Part shown: one piece after another, positions 41,892-57,203 of the stretch
How the letters are laid out: the number at the start of each line of letters is the position of its first letter
Position numbering within the stretch: the stretch's first letter is position 1
From: Auanema rhodensis
Lineage: Eukaryota > Nematoda > Chromadorea > Rhabditida > Rhabditidae
Length of the DNA stretch: 64,000 nt
Assembly: GCA_964057225.1 (NCBI GenBank)
Contig: CAXKVF010000078.1
Coordinates: forward strand, 372,001-436,000
Reading direction: 5' to 3'
The notes under the pieces: generated by a model
Told to the model about the DNA's origin: nothing
Database searches by the model: none
Seen by the model: only the letters and a program-made list of their open reading frames with translations
Position numbers and translations under genes: made by a program

Positions 41892-44800
41892 GAATCTAAT
41901 TTTGAAAACCGCATCTCTTTATCTTTCACGTGAAGCGAGTTACATACCAAGTGCACATCACGTGTACATTTAATTAGCATAAATTAAAGTTCACGTAAAT
42001 TTCAAAGTCATGGTTACCATGCACCAATATCAATAAAAATTTGTTTTTAAACTAATATGGACATGGGGAATCTAATTTTGAAAACCGCATCTCTTTATCT
42101 TTCACGTGAAGCGAGTTACATACCAAGTGCACATCACGTGTACATTTAATTAGCATAAATTAAAGTTCACGTAAATTTCAAAGTCATAGTTACCATGCAC
42201 CAATATCAATAAAGATTTGTTTTTAGACTAATATGGACATGGGGAATCTAATTTTGAAAACCGCATCTCTTTATCTTTCACGTGAAGCGAGTTACATACC
42301 AACTGCACATCACGTGTACATTTAATTAGCATAAATTAAAGTTCACGTAAATTTCAAAGTCATGGTTACCATGAACCAATATCAATAAAAATTTGTTTTT
42401 AGACTAATATGGACATGGGGAATCTAATTTTGAAAACCGCATCTCTTTATCTTTCACGTGAAGCGAGTTACATACCAAGTGCACATCACGTGTACATTTA
42501 ATTAGCATAAATTAAAGTTCACGTAAATTTCAAAGTCATGGTTACCATGAACCAATATCAATAAAAATTTGTTTTTAGACTAATATGGACATGGGGAATC
42601 TAATTTTGAAAACCGCATCTCGTTATCTTTCACGTGAAGCGAGTTACATACCAAGTGCACATCACGTGTACATTTAATTAGCATAAATTAAAGTTCACGT
42701 AAATTTCAAAGTCATGGTTACCATGCACCAATATCAATAAAAATTTGTTTTTAGACTAATATGGACATGGGGAATCTAATTTTGAAAACCGCATCTCTTT
42801 ATCTTTCACGTGAAGCGAGTTACATACCAAGTGCACATCACGTGTACATTTAATTAGCATAAATTAAAGTTCACGTAAATTTCAAAGTCATGGTTACCAT
42901 GCACCAATATCAATAAAAATTTGTTTTTAGACTAATATGGACATGGGGAATCTAATTTTGAAAACCGCATCTCTTTATCTTTCACGTGAAGCGAGTTACA
43001 TACCAAGTGCACATCACGTGTACATTTAATTAGCATAAATTAAAGTTCACGTAAATTTCAAAGTCATGGTTACCATGAACCAATATCAATAAAAAATTGT
43101 TTTTAGACTAATATGGACATGGGGAATCTAATTTTGAAAACCGCATCTCTTTATCTTTCACGTGAAGCGAGTTACATACCAAGTGCACATCACGTGTACA
43201 TTTAATTAGCATAAATTAAAGTTCACGTAAATTTCAAAGTCATGGTTACCATGAACCAATATCAATAAAAATTTGTTTTTAGACTAATATGGACATGGGG
43301 AATCTAATTTTGAAAACCGCATCTCTTTATCTTTCACGTGAAGCGAGTTACATACCAAGTGCACATCACGTGTACATTTAATTAGCATAAATTAAAGTTC
43401 ACGTAAATTTCAAAGTCATGGTTACCATGCACCAATATCAATAAAAATTTGTTTTTAGACTAATATGGACATGGGGAATCTAATTTTGAAAACCGCATCT
43501 CTTCATCTTTCACGTGAAGCGAGTTACATACCAAGTGCACATCACGTGTACATTTAATTAGCATAAATTAAAGTTCACGTAAATTTCAAAGTCATGGTTA
43601 CCATGCACCAATATCAATAAAAATTTGTTTTTAGACTAATATGGACATGGGGAATCTAATTTTGAAAACCGCATCTCTTCATCTTTCACGTGAAGCGAGT
43701 TACATACCAAGTGCACATCACGTGTACATTTAATTAGCATAAATTAAAGTTCACGTAAATTTCAAAGTCATGGTTACCATGCACCAATATCAATAAAAAT
43801 TTGTTTTTAGACTAATATGGACATGGGGAATCTAATTTTGAAAACCGCATCTCTTTATCTTTCACGTGAAGCGAGTTACATACCAAGTGCACATCACGTG
43901 TACATTTAATTAGCATAAATTAAAGTTCACGTAAATTTCAAAGTCATGGTTACCATGCACCAATATCAATAAAAATTTGTTTTTAGACTAATATGGACAT
44001 GGGGAATCTAATTTTGAAAACCGCATCTCTTCATCTTTCACGTGAAGCGAGTTACATACCAAGTGCACATCACGTGTACATTTAATTAGCATAAATTAAA
44101 GTTCACGTAAATTTCAAAGTCATGGTTACCATGCACCAATATCAATAAAAATTTGTTTTTAGACTAATATGGACATGGGGAATCTAATTTTGAAAACCGC
44201 ATCTCTTTATCTTTCACGTGAAGCGAGTTACATACCAAGTGCACATCACGTGTACATTTAATTAGCATAAATTAAAGTTCACGTAAATTTCAAAGTCATG
44301 GTTACCATGCACCAATGTCAATAAAAATTTGTTTTTAGACTAATATGGACATGGGGAATCTAATTTTGAAAACCGCATCTCTTCATCTTTCACGTGAAGC
44401 GAGTTACATACCAAGTGCACATCACGTGTACATTTAATTAGCATAAATTAAAGTTCACGTAAATTTCAAAGTCATGGTTACCATGCACCAATATCAATAA
44501 AAATTTGTTTTTAGACTAATATGGACATGGGGAATCTAATTTTGAAAACCGCATCTCTTCATCTTTCACGTGAAGCGAGTTACATACCAAGTGCACATCA
44601 CGTGTACATTTAATTAGCATAAATTAAAGTTCACGTAAATTTCAAAGTCATGGTTACCATGCACAAATATCAATAAAAATTTGTTTTTAGACTAATATGG
44701 ACATGGGGAATCTAATTTTGAAAACCGCATCTCTTTATCTTTCACGTGAAGCGAGTTACATACCAAGTGCACATCACGTGTACATTTAATTAGCATAAAT

Positions 44801-45587
44801 TAAAGTTCACGTAACTTTCAAAGTCATGGTTACCATGCACCAATATCAATAAAAATTTGTTTTTAGACTAATATGGACATGGGGAATCTAATTTTGAAAA
44901 CCGCATCTCTTTATCTTTCACGTGAAGCGAGTTACATACCAAGTGCACATCACGTGTACATTTAATTAGCATAAATTAAAGTTCACGTAAATTTCAAAGT
45001 CATGGTTACCATGCACCAATATCAATAAAAATTTGTTTTTAGACTAATATGGACATGGGGAATCTAATTTTGAAAACCGCATCTCTTTATCTTTCACGTG
45101 AAGCGAGTTACATACCAAGTGCACATCACGTGTACATTTAATTAGCATAAATTAAAGTTCACGTAAATTTCAAAGTCATGGTTACCATGAACCAATATCA
45201 ATAAAAATTTGTTTTTAGACTAATATGGACATGGGGAATCTAATTTTGAAAACCGCATCTTTTTATCTTTCACGTGAAGCGAGTTACATACCAAGTGCAC
45301 ATCACGTGTACATTTAATTAGCATAAATTAAAGTTCACGTAAATTTCAAAGTCATGGTTACCATGCACCAATATCAATAAAAATTTGTTTTTAGACTAAT
45401 ATGGACATGGGGAATCTAATTTTGAAAACCGCATCTCTTCATCTTTCACGTGAAGCGAGTTACATACCAAGTGCACATCACGTGTACATTTAATTAGCAT
45501 AAATTAAAGTTCACGTAAATTTCAAAGTCATGGTTACCATGAACCAATATCAATAAAAATTTGTTTTTAGACTAATATGGACATGGG
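41892..45587 (+). repeat. 20-monomer HOR, copy 2 (21 monomers, 3696 bp)
   Basis: It starts with the same rare triplet (41892, 42068, 42244) at +3520 and keeps copy 1's order for about eight monomers. The ATAAGAAATTG monomer appears here as ATAAAAAATTG (42948). It then has its own tail: CTTCATC pairs, CAATGTCAAT (44180), GCACAAATAT (44532), GTAACTTTC (44708), ATGAACC (45060), CATCTTTTTATC (45236). Confidence 0.8.
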
Positions 45588-48500
45588 GAATCTAATTTTG
45601 AAAACCGCATCTCTTTATCTTTCACGTGAAGCGAGTTACATACCAAGTGCACATCACGTGTACATTTAATTAGCATAAATTAAAGTTCACGTAAATTTCA
45701 AAGTCATGGTTACCATGCACCAATATCAATAAAAATTTGTTTTTAAACTAATATGGACATGGGGAATCTAATTTTGAAAACCGCATCTCTTTATCTTTCA
45801 CGTGAAGCGAGTTACATACCAAGTGCACATCACGTGTACATTTAATTAGCATAAATTAAAGTTCACGTAAATTTCAAAGTCATAGTTACCATGCACCAAT
45901 ATCAATAAAGATTTGTTTTTAGACTAATATGGACATGGGGAATCTAATTTTGAAAACCGCATCTCTTTATCTTTCACGTGAAGCGAGTTACATACCAACT
46001 GCACATCACGTGTACATTTAATTAGCATAAATTAAAGTTCACGTAAATTTCAAAGTCATGGTTACCATGAACCAATATCAATAAAAATTTGTTTTTAGAC
46101 TAATATGGACATGGGGAATCTAATTTTGAAAACCGCATCTCTTTATCTTTCACGTGAAGCGAGTTACATACCAAGTGCACATCACGTGTACATTTAATTA
46201 GCATAAATTAAAGTTCACGTAAATTTCAAAGTCATGGTTACCATGAACCAATATCAATAAAAATTTGTTTTTAGACTAATATGGACATGGGGAATCTAAT
46301 TTTGAAAACCGCATCTCGTTATCTTTCACGTGAAGCGAGTTACATACCAAGTGCACATCACGTGTACATTTAATTAGCATAAATTAAAGTTCACGTAAAT
46401 TTCAAAGTCATGGTTACCATGCACCAATATCAATAAAAATTTGTTTTTAGACTAATATGGACATGGGGAATCTAATTTTGAAAACCGCATCTCTTTATCT
46501 TTCACGTGAAGCGAGTTACATACCAAGTGCACATCACGTGTACATTTAATTAGCATAAATTAAAGTTCACGTAAATTTCAAAGTCATGGTTACCATGCAC
46601 CAATATCAATAAAAATTTGTTTTTAGACTAATATGGACATGGGGAATCTAATTTTGAAAACCGCATCTCTTTATCTTTCACGTGAAGCGAGTTACATACC
46701 AAGTGCACATCACGTGTACATTTAATTAGCATAAATTAAAGTTCACGTAAATTTCAAAGTCATGGTTACCATGCACCAATATCAATAAAAATTTGTTTTT
46801 AGACTAATATGGACATGGGGAATCTAATTTTGAAAACCGCATCTCTTCATCTTTCACGTAAAGCGAGTTACATACCAAGTGCACATCACGTGTACATTTA
46901 ATTAGCATAAATTAAAGTTCACGTAAATTTCAAAGTCATGGTTACCATGCACCAATATCAATAAAAATTTGTTTTTAGACTAATATGGACATGGGGAATC
47001 TAATTTTGAAAACCGCATCTCTTCATCTTTCACGTGAAGCGAGTTACATACCAAGTGCACATCACGTGTACATTTAATTAGCATAAATTAAAGTTCACGT
47101 AAATTTCAAAGTCATGGTTACCATGCACCAATATCAATAAAAATTTGTTTTTAGACTAATATGGACATGGGGAATCTAATTTTGAAAACCGCATCTCTTT
47201 ATCTTTCACGTGAAGCGAGTTACATACCAAGTGCACATCACGTGTACATTTAATTAGCATAAATTAAAGTTCACGTAAATTTCAAAGTCATGGTTACCAT
47301 GCACCAATATCAATAAAAATTTGTTTTTAGACTAATATGGACATGGGGAATCTAATTTTGAAAACCGCATCTCTTCATCTTTCACGTGAAGCGAGTTACA
47401 TACCAAGTGCACATCACGTGTACATTTAATTAGCATAAATTAAAGTTCACGTAAATTTCAAAGTCATGGTTACCATGCACCAATATCAATAAAAATTTGT
47501 TTTTAGACTAATATGGACATGGGGAATCTAATTTTGAAAACCGCATCTCTTTATCTTTCACGTGAAGCGAGTTACATACCAAGTGCACATCACGTGTACA
47601 TTTAATTAGCATAAATTAAAGTTCACGTAAATTTCAAAGTCATGGTTACCATGCACCAATGTCAATAAAAATTTGTTTTTAGACTAATATGGACATGGGG
47701 AATCTAATTTTGAAAACCGCATCTCTTCATCTTTCACGTGAAGCGAGTTACATACCAAGTGCACATCACGTGTACATTTAATTAGCATAAATTAAAGTTC
47801 ACGTAAATTTCAAAGTCATGGTTACCATGCACCAATATCAATAAAAATTTGTTTTTAGACTAATATGGACATGGGGAATCTAATTTTGAAAACCGCATCT
47901 CTTCATCTTTCACGTGAAGCGAGTTACATACCAAGTGCACATCACGTGTACATTTAATTAGCATAAATTAAAGTTCACGTAAATTTCAAAGTCATGGTTA
48001 CCATGCACAAATATCAATAAAAATTTGTTTTTAGACTAATATGGACATGGGGAATCTAATTTTGAAAACCGCATCTCTTTATCTTTCACGTGAAGCGAGT
48101 TACATACCAAGTGCACATCACGTGTACATTTAATTAGCATAAATTAAAGTTCACGTAACTTTCAAAGTCATGGTTACCATGCACCAATATCAATAAAAAT
48201 TTGTTTTTAGACTAATATGGACATGGGGAATCTAATTTTGAAAACCGCATCTCTTTATCTTTCACGTGAAGCGAGTTACATACCAAGTGCACATCACGTG
48301 TACATTTAATTAGCATAAATTAAAGTTCACGTAAATTTCAAAGTCATGGTTACCATGCACCAATATCAATAAAAATTTGTTTTTAGACTAATATGGACAT
48401 GGGGAATCTAATTTTGAAAACCGCATCTCTTTATCTTTCACGTGAAGCGAGTTACATACCAAGTGCACATCACGTGTACATTTAATTAGCATAAATTAAA

Positions 48501-48755
48501 GTTCACGTAAATTTCAAAGTCATGGTTACCATGAACCAATATCAATAAAAATTTGTTTTTAGACTAATATGGACATGGGGAATCTAATTTTGAAAACCGC
48601 ATCTTTTTATCTTTCACGTGAAGCGAGTTACATACCAAGTGCACATCACGTGTACATTTAATTAGCATAAATTAAAGTTCACGTAAATTTCAAAGTCATG
48701 GTTACCATGCACCAATATCAATAAAAATTTGTTTTTAAACTAATATGGACATGGG
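45588..48755 (+). repeat. 20-monomer HOR, copy 3 (about 18 monomers)
   Basis: The triplet TTTTTAAACT, GTCATAGTT/AAAGATTTG, CCAACTGCAC recurs at 45588, 45764 and 45940 (+3696). The tail landmarks CAATGTCAAT, GCACAAATAT, GTAACTTTC and CATCTTTTTATC fall at +3344 relative to copy 2, so two monomers were lost between about 46644 and 46820. CACGTAAAG at 46820 is a private break of the first palindrome. Confidence 0.8.
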
Positions 48756-51700
48756 GAATCTAATTTTGAAAACCGCATCTCTTCATCTTTCACGTGAAGC
48801 GAGTTACATACCAAGTGCACATCACGTGTACATTTAATTAGCATAAATTAAAGTTCACGTAAATTTCAAAGTCATGGTTACCATGCACCAATATCAATAA
48901 AAATTTGTTTTTAGACTAATATGGACATGGGGAATCTAATTTTGAAAACCGCATCTCTTTATCTTTCACGTGAAGCGAGTTACATACCAAGTGCACATCA
49001 CGTGTACATTTAATTAGCATAAATTAAAGTTCACGTAAATTTCAAAGTCATGGTTACCATGAACCAATATCAATAAAAATTTGTTTTTAGACTAATATGG
49101 ACATGGGGAATCTAATTTTGAAAACCGCATCTCTTTATCTTTCACGTGAAGCGAGTTACATACCAAGTGCACATCACGTGTACATTTAATTAGCATAAAT
49201 TAAAGTTCACGTAAATTTCAAAGTCATGGTTACCATGAACCAATATCAATAAAAATTTGTTTTTAGACTAATATGGACATGGGGAATCTAATTTTGAAAA
49301 CCGCATCTCTTTATCTTTCACGTGAAGCGAGTTACATACCAAGTGCACATCACGTGTACATTTAATTAGCATAAATTAAAGTTCACGTAAATTTCAAAGT
49401 CATGGTTACCATGCACCAATGTCAATAAAAATTTGTTTTTAGACTAATATGGACATGGGGAATCTAATTTTGAAAACCGCATCTCTTCATCTTTCACGTG
49501 AAGCGAGTTACATACCAAGTGCACATCACGTGTACATTTAATTAGCATAAATTAAAGTTCACGTAAATTTCAAAGTCATGGTTACCATGCACCAATATCA
49601 ATAAAAATTTGTTTTTAGACTAATATGGACATGGGGAATCTAATTTTGAAAACCGCATCTCTTCATCTTTCACGTGAAGCGAGTTACATACCAAGTGCAC
49701 ATCACGTGTACATTTAATTAGCATAAATTAAAGTTCACGTAAATTTCAAAGTCATGGTTACCATGCACAAATATCAATAAAAATTTGTTTTTAGACTAAT
49801 ATGGACATGGGGAATCTAATTTTGAAAACCGCATCTCTTTATCTTTCACGTGAAGCGAGTTACATACCAAGTGCACATCACGTGTACATTTAATTAGCAT
49901 AAATTAAAGTTCACGTAACTTTCAAAGTCATGGTTACCATGCACCAATATCAATAAAAATTTGTTTTTAGACTAATATGGACATGGGGAATCTAATTTTG
50001 AAAACCGCATCTCTTTATCTTTCACGTGAAGCGAGTTACATACCAAGTGCACATCACGTGTACATTTAATTAGCATAAATTAAAGTTCACGTAAATTTCA
50101 AAGTCATGGTTACCATGCACCAATATCAATAAAAATTTGTTTTTAGACTAATATGGACATGGGGAATCTAATTTTGAAAACCGCATCTCTTTATCTTTCA
50201 CGTGAAGCGAGTTACATACCAAGTGCACATCACGTGTACATTTAATTAGCATAAATTAAAGTTCACGTAAATTTCAAAGTCATGGTTACCATGAACCAAT
50301 ATCAATGAAAATTTGTTTTTAGACTAATATGGACATGGGGAATCTAATTTTGAAAACCGCATCTCTTTATCTTTCACGTGAAGCGAGTTACATACCAAGT
50401 GCACATCACGTGTACATTTAATTAGCATAAATTAAAGTTCACGTAAATTTCAAAGTCATGGTTACCATGCACCAATATCAATAAAAATTTGTTTTTAAAC
50501 TAATATGGACATGGGGAATCTAATTTTGAAAACCGCATCTCTTTATCTTTCACGTGAAGCGAGTTACATACCAAGTGCACATCACGTGTACATTTAATTA
50601 GCATAAATTAAAGTTCACGTAAATTTCAAAGTCATGGTTACCATGCACCAATATCAATAAAAATTTGTTTTTAGACTAATATGGACATGGGGAATCTAAT
50701 TTTGAAAACCGCATCTCTTTATCTTTCACGTGAAGCGAGTTACATACCAAGTGCACATCACGTGTACATTTAATTAGCATAAATTAAAGTTCACGTAAAT
50801 TTCAAAGTCATGGTTACCATGAACCAATATCAATAAAAATTTGTTTTTAGACTAATATGGACATGGGGAATCTAATTTTGAAAACCGCATCTCTTTATCT
50901 TTCACGTGAAGCGAGTTACATACCAAGTGCACATCACGTGTACATTTAATTAGCATAAATTAAAGTTCACGTAAATTTCAAAGTCATGGTTACCATGAAC
51001 CAATATCAATAAAAATTTGTTTTTAGACTAATATGGACATGGGGAATCTAATTTTGAAAACCGCATCTCTTTATCTTTCACGTGAAGCGAGTTACATACC
51101 AAGTGCCCATCACGTGTACATTTAATTAGCATAAATTAAAGTTCACGTAAATTTCAAAGTCATGGTTACCATGCACCAATATCAATAAAAATTTGTTTTT
51201 AGACTAATATGGACATGGGGAATCTAATTTTGAAAACCGCATCTCGTTATCTTTCACGTGAAGCGAGTTACATACCAAGTGCACATCACGTGTACATTTA
51301 ATTAGCATAAATTAAAGTTCACGTAAATTTCAAAGTCATGGTTACCATGCACCAATATTAATAAAAATTTGTTTTTAGACTAATATGGACATGGGGAATC
51401 TAATTTTGAAAACCGCATCTCTTTATCTTTCACGTGAAGCGAGTTACATACCAAGTGCACATCACGTGTACATTTAATTAGCATAAATTAAAGTTCACGT
51501 AAATTTCAAAGTCATGGTTACCATGCACCAATATCAATAAAAATTTGTTTTTAGACTAATATGGACATGGGGAATCTAATTTTGAAAACCGCATCTCTTT
51601 ATCTTTCACGTGAAGCGAGTTACATACCAAGTGCACATCACGTGTACATTTAATTAGCATAAATTAAAGTTCACGTAAATTTCAAAGTCATGGTTACCAT

Positions 51701-52451
51701 GAACCAATATCAATAAAAATTTGTTTTTAGACTAATATGGACATGGGGAATCTAATTTTGAAAACCGCATCTCTTTATCTTTCACGTGAAGCGAGTTACA
51801 TACCAAGTGCACATCACGTGTACATTTAATTAGCATAAATTAAAGTTCACGTAAATTTCAAAGTCATGGTTACCATGAACCAATATCAATAAAAATTTGT
51901 TTTTAGACTAATATGGACATGGGGAATCTAATTTTGAAAACCGCATCTCTTTATCTTTCACGTGAAGCGAGTTACATACCAAGTGCCCATCACGTGTACA
52001 TTTAATTAGCATAAATTAAAGTTCACGTAAATTTCAAAGTCATGGTTACCATGCACCAATATCAATAAAAATTTGTTTTTAGACTAATATGGACATGGGG
52101 AATCTAATTTTGAAAACCGCATCTCTTTATCTTTCACGTGAAGCGAGTTACATACCAAGTGCACATCACGTGTACATTTAATTAGCATAAATTAAAGTTC
52201 ACGTAAATTTCAAAGTCATGGTTACCATGAACCAATATCAATGAAAATTTGTTTTTAGACTAATATGGACATGGGGAATCTAATTTTGAAAACCGCATCT
52301 CTTTATCTTTCACGTGAAGCGAGTTACATACCAAGTGCACATCACGTGTACATTTAATTAGCATAAATTAAAGTTCACGTAAATTTCAAAGTCATGGTTA
52401 CCATGCACCAATATCAATAAAAATTTGTTTTTAGACTAATATGGACATGGG
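48756..52451 (+). repeat. Short-range duplications of 10 and 5 monomers
   Basis: 49284-50339 repeats the six-monomer series at 47524-48579 (CAATGTCAAT, CTTCATC, CTTCATC/GCACAAAT, GTAACTTTC, consensus, ATGAACC) at +1760 bp. 50516-51219 (consensus, ATGAACC, ATGAACC, GTGCCCAT) repeats at 51396-52099, +880 bp. The rare CAATGAAAATTTG variant occurs at 50164 and 52100. CAATATTAAT is private to 51220. Confidence 0.75.
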
Positions 52452-54915
52452 GAATCTAATTTTGAAAACCGCATCTCTTTATCTTTCACGTGAAGCGAGT
52501 TACATACCAAGTGCACATCACGTGTACATTTAATTAGCATAAATTAAAGTTCACGTAAATTTCAAAGTCATGGTTACCATGCACCAATATCAATAAAAAT
52601 TTGTTTTTAGACTAATATGGACATGGGGAATCTAATTTTGAAAACCGCATCTCTTCATCTTTCACGTGAAGCGAGTTACATACCAAGTGCACATCACGTG
52701 TACATTTAATTAGCATAAATTAAAGTTCACGTAAATTTCAAAGTCATGGTTACCATGCACCAATATCAATAAAAATTTGTTTTTAGACTAATATGGACAT
52801 GGGGAATCTAATTTTGAAAACCGCATCTCTTTATCTTTCACGTGAAGCGAGTTACATACCAAGTGCACATCACGTGTACATTTAATTAGCATAAATTAAA
52901 GTTCACGTAAATTTCAAAGTCATGGTTACCATGAACCAATATCAATAAAAATTTGTTTTTAGACTAATATGGACATGGGGAATCTAATTTTGAAAACCGC
53001 ATCTCTTTATCTTTCACGTGAAGCGAGTTACATACCAAGTGCCCATCACGTGTACATTTAATTAGCATAAATTAAAGTTCACGTAAATTTCAAAGTCATG
53101 GTTACCATGCACCAATATCAATAAAAATTTGTTTTTAGACTAATATGGACATGGGGAATCTAATTTTGAAAACCGCATCTCTTTATCTTTCACGTGAAGC
53201 GAGTTACATACCAAGTGCACATCACGTGTACATTTAATTAGCATAAATTAAAGTTCACGTAAATTTCAAAGTCATGGTTACCATGAACCAATATCAATAA
53301 AAATTTGTTTTTAGACTAATATGGACATGGGGAATCTAATTTTGAAAACCGCATCTCCTTATCTTTCACGTGAAGCGAGTTACATACCAAGTGCACATCA
53401 CGTGTACATTTAATTAGCATAAATTAAAGTTCACGTAAATTTCAAAGTCATGGTTACCATGCACCAATATCAATAAAAATTTGTTTTTAGACTAATATGG
53501 ACATGGGGAATCTAATTTTGAAAACCGCATCTCTTCATCTTTCACGTGAAGCGAGTTACATACCAAGTGCACATCACGTGTACATTTAATTAGCATAAAT
53601 TAAAGTTCACGTAAATTTCAAAGTCATGGTTACCATGCACCAATGTCAATAAAAATTTGTTTTTAGACTAATATGGACATGGGGAATCTAATTTTGAAAA
53701 CCGCATCTCTTCATCTTTCACGTGAAGCGAGTTACATACCAAGTGCACATCACGTGTACATTTAATTAGCATAAATTAAAGTTCACGTAAATTTCAAAGT
53801 CATGGTTACCATGCACCAATATCAATAAAAATTTGTTTTTAGACTAATATGGACATGGGGAATCTAATTTTGAAAACCGCATCTCTTCATCTTTCACGTG
53901 AAGCGAGTTACATACCAAGTGCACATCACGTGTACATTTAATTAGCATAAATTAAAGTTCACGTAAATTTCAAAGTCATGGTTACCATGCACCAATATCA
54001 ATAAAAATTTGTTTTTAGACTAATATGGACATGGGGAATCTAATTTTGAAAACCGCATCTCTTTATCTTTCACGTGAAGCGAGTTACATACCAAGTGCAC
54101 ATCACGTGTACATTTAATTAGCATAAATTAAAGTTCACGTAAATTTCAAAGTCATGGTTACCATGCACCAATGTCAATAAAAATTTGTTTTTAGACTAAT
54201 ATGGACATGGGGAATCTAATTTTGAAAACCGCATCTCTTCATCTTTCACGTGAAGCGAGTTACATACCAAGTGCACATCACGTGTACATTTAATTAGCAT
54301 AAATTAAAGTTCACGTAAATTTCAAAGTCATGGTTACCATGCACCAATATCAATAAAAATTTGTTTTTAGACTAATATGGACATGGGGAATCTAATTTTG
54401 AAAACCGCATCTCTTCATCTTTCACGTGAAGCGAGTTACATACCAAGTGCACATCACGTGTACATTTAATTAGCATAAATTAAAGTTCACGTAAATTTCA
54501 AAGTCATGGTTACCATGCACCAATATCAATAAAAATTTGTTTTTAGACTAATATGGACATGGGGAATCTAATTTTGAAAACCGCATCTCTTTATCTTTCA
54601 CGTGAAGCGAGTTACATACCAAGTGCACATCACGTGTACATTTAATTAGCATAAATTAAAGTTCACGTAAATTTCAAAGTCATGGTTACCATGCACCAAT
54701 GTCAATAAAAATTTGTTTTTAGACTAATATGGACATGGGGAATCTAATTTTGAAAACCGCATCTCTTTATCTTTCACGTGAAGCGAGTTACATACCAAGT
54801 GCACATCACGTGTACATTTAATTAGCATAAATTAAAGTTCACGTAAATTTCAAAGTCATGGTTACCATGCACCAATATCAATAAAAATTTGTTTTTAGAC
54901 TAATATGGACATGGG
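52452..54915 (+). repeat. 3-monomer rhythm (528 bp) marked by CAATGTCAAT
   Basis: CAATGTCAAT occurs at monomers 53508, 54036 and 54564, exactly 528 bp apart. The two monomers between each pair both carry CTTCATC. This short-period HOR lies within longer-period neighbours. 52452-53507 is a mixed lead-in with GTGCCCAT (52980) and CTCCTTATC (53332). Confidence 0.75.
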
Positions 54916-57203
54916 GAATCTAATTTTGAAAACCGCATCTCTTTATCTTTCACGTGAAGCGAGTTACATACCAAGTGCACATCACGTGTACATTTAATTA
55001 GCATAAATTAAAGTTCACGTAAATTTCAAAGTCATGGTTACCATGAACCAATACCAATAAAAATTTGTTTTTAGACTAATATGGACATGGGGAATCTAAT
55101 TTTGAAAACCGCATCTCGTTATCTTTCACGTGAAGCGAGTTACATACCAAGTGCACATCACGTGTACATTTAATTAGCATAAATTAAAGTTCACGTAAAT
55201 TTCAAAGTCATGGTTACCATGCACCAATATCAATAAAAATTTGTTTTTAGACTAATATGGACATGGGGAATCTTATTTTGAAAACCGCATCTCTTTATCT
55301 TTCACGTGAAGCGAGTTACATACCAAGTGCACATCACGTGTACATTTAATTAGCATAAATTAAAGTTCACGTAAATTTCAAAGTCATGGTTACCATGAAC
55401 CAATATCAATAAAAATTTGTTTTTAGACTAATATGGACATGGGGAATCTAATTTTGAGAACCGCATCTCTTTATCTTTCACGTGAAGCGAGTTACATACC
55501 AAGTGCCCATCACGTGTACATTTAATTAGCATAAATTAAAGTTCACGTAAATTTCAAAGTCATGGTTACCATGCACCAATATCAATAAAAATTTGTTTTT
55601 AGACTAATATGGACATGGGGAATCTAATTTTGAAAACCGCATCTCTTTATCTTTCACGTGAAGCGAGTTACATACCAAGTGCACATCACGTGTACATTTA
55701 ATTAGCATAAATTAAAGTTCACGTAAATTTCAAAGTCATGGTTACCATGAACCAATATCAATAAAAATTTGTTTTTAGACTAATATGGACATGGGGAATC
55801 TAATTTTGAAAACCGCATCTCTTTATCTTTCACGTGAAGCGAGTTACATACCAAGTGCACATCACGTGTACATTTAATTAGCATAAATTAAAGTTCACGT
55901 AAATTTCAAAGTCATGGTTACCATGCACCAATATCAATAAAAATTTGTTTTTAGACTAATATGGACATGGGGAATCTAATTTTGAAAACCGCATCTCTTC
56001 ATCTTTCACGTGAAGCGAGTTACATACCAAGTGCACATCACGTGTACATTTAATTAGCATAAATTAAAGTTCACGTAAATTTCAAAGTCATGGTTACCAT
56101 GCACCAATATCAATAAAAATTTGTTTTTAGACTAATATGGACATGGGGAATCTAATTTTGAAAACCGCATCTCTTCATCTTTCACGTGAAGCGAGTTACA
56201 TACCAAGTGCACATCACGTGTACATTTAATTAGCATAAATTAAAGTTCACGTAAATTTGAAAGTCATGGTTACCATGCACCAATATCAATAAAAATTTGT
56301 TTTTAGACTAATATGGACATGGGGAATCTAATTTTGAAAACCGCATCTCTTTATCTTTCACGTGAAGCGAGTTACATACCAAGTGCACATCACGTGTACA
56401 TTTAATTAGCATAAATTAAAGTTCACGTAAATTTCAAAGTCATGGTTACCATGCACCAATGTCAATAAAAATTTGTTTTTAGACTAATATGGACATGGGG
56501 AATCTAATTTTGCAAACCGCATCTCTTCATCTTTCACGTGAAGCGAGTTACATACCAAGTGCACATCAAGTGTACATTTAATTAGCATAAATTAAAGTTC
56601 ACGTAAATTTCAAAGTCATGGTTACCATGCACCAATATCAATAAAAATTTGTTTTTAGACTAATATGGACATGGGGAATCTAATTTTGAAAACCGCATCT
56701 CTTTATCTTTCACGTGAAGCGAGTTACATACCAAGTGCACATCACGTGTACATTTAATTAGCATAAATTAAAGTTCACGTAAATTTCAAAGTCATGGTTA
56801 CCATGAACCAATATCAATAAAAATTTGTTTTTAGACTAATATGGACATGGGGAATCTAATTTTGAAAACCGCATCTCTTTATCTTTCACGTGAAGCGAGT
56901 TACATACCAAGTGCACATCACGTGTACATTTAATTAGCATAAATTAAAGTTCACGTAAATTTCAAAGTCATGGTTACCATGAACCAATATCAATAAAAAT
57001 TTGTTTTTAGACTAATATGGACATGGGGAATCTAATTTTGAAAACCGCATCTCTTTATCTTTCACGTGAAGCGAGTTACATACCAAGTGCACATCACGTG
57101 TACATTTAATTAGCATAAATTAAAGTTCACGTAAATTTCAAAGTCATGGTTACCATGCACCAATATCAATAAAAATTTGTTTTTAGACTAATATGGACAT
57201 GGG
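54916..57203 (+). repeat. Block whose head recurs at 59140
   Basis: 54916 (ATGAACC with CAATACCAAT) and 55092 (CTCGTTATC) recur at 59140 and 59316, +4224 bp (24 monomers). Each pair is followed within a few monomers by ATGAACC and GTGCCCAT. Private variants are TCTTATTTTG at 55268 and TTTGAAAGTC at 56148. The monomer at 56500 has TTTTGCAAACC and the last CATCAAGTG of the window. Confidence 0.7.
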
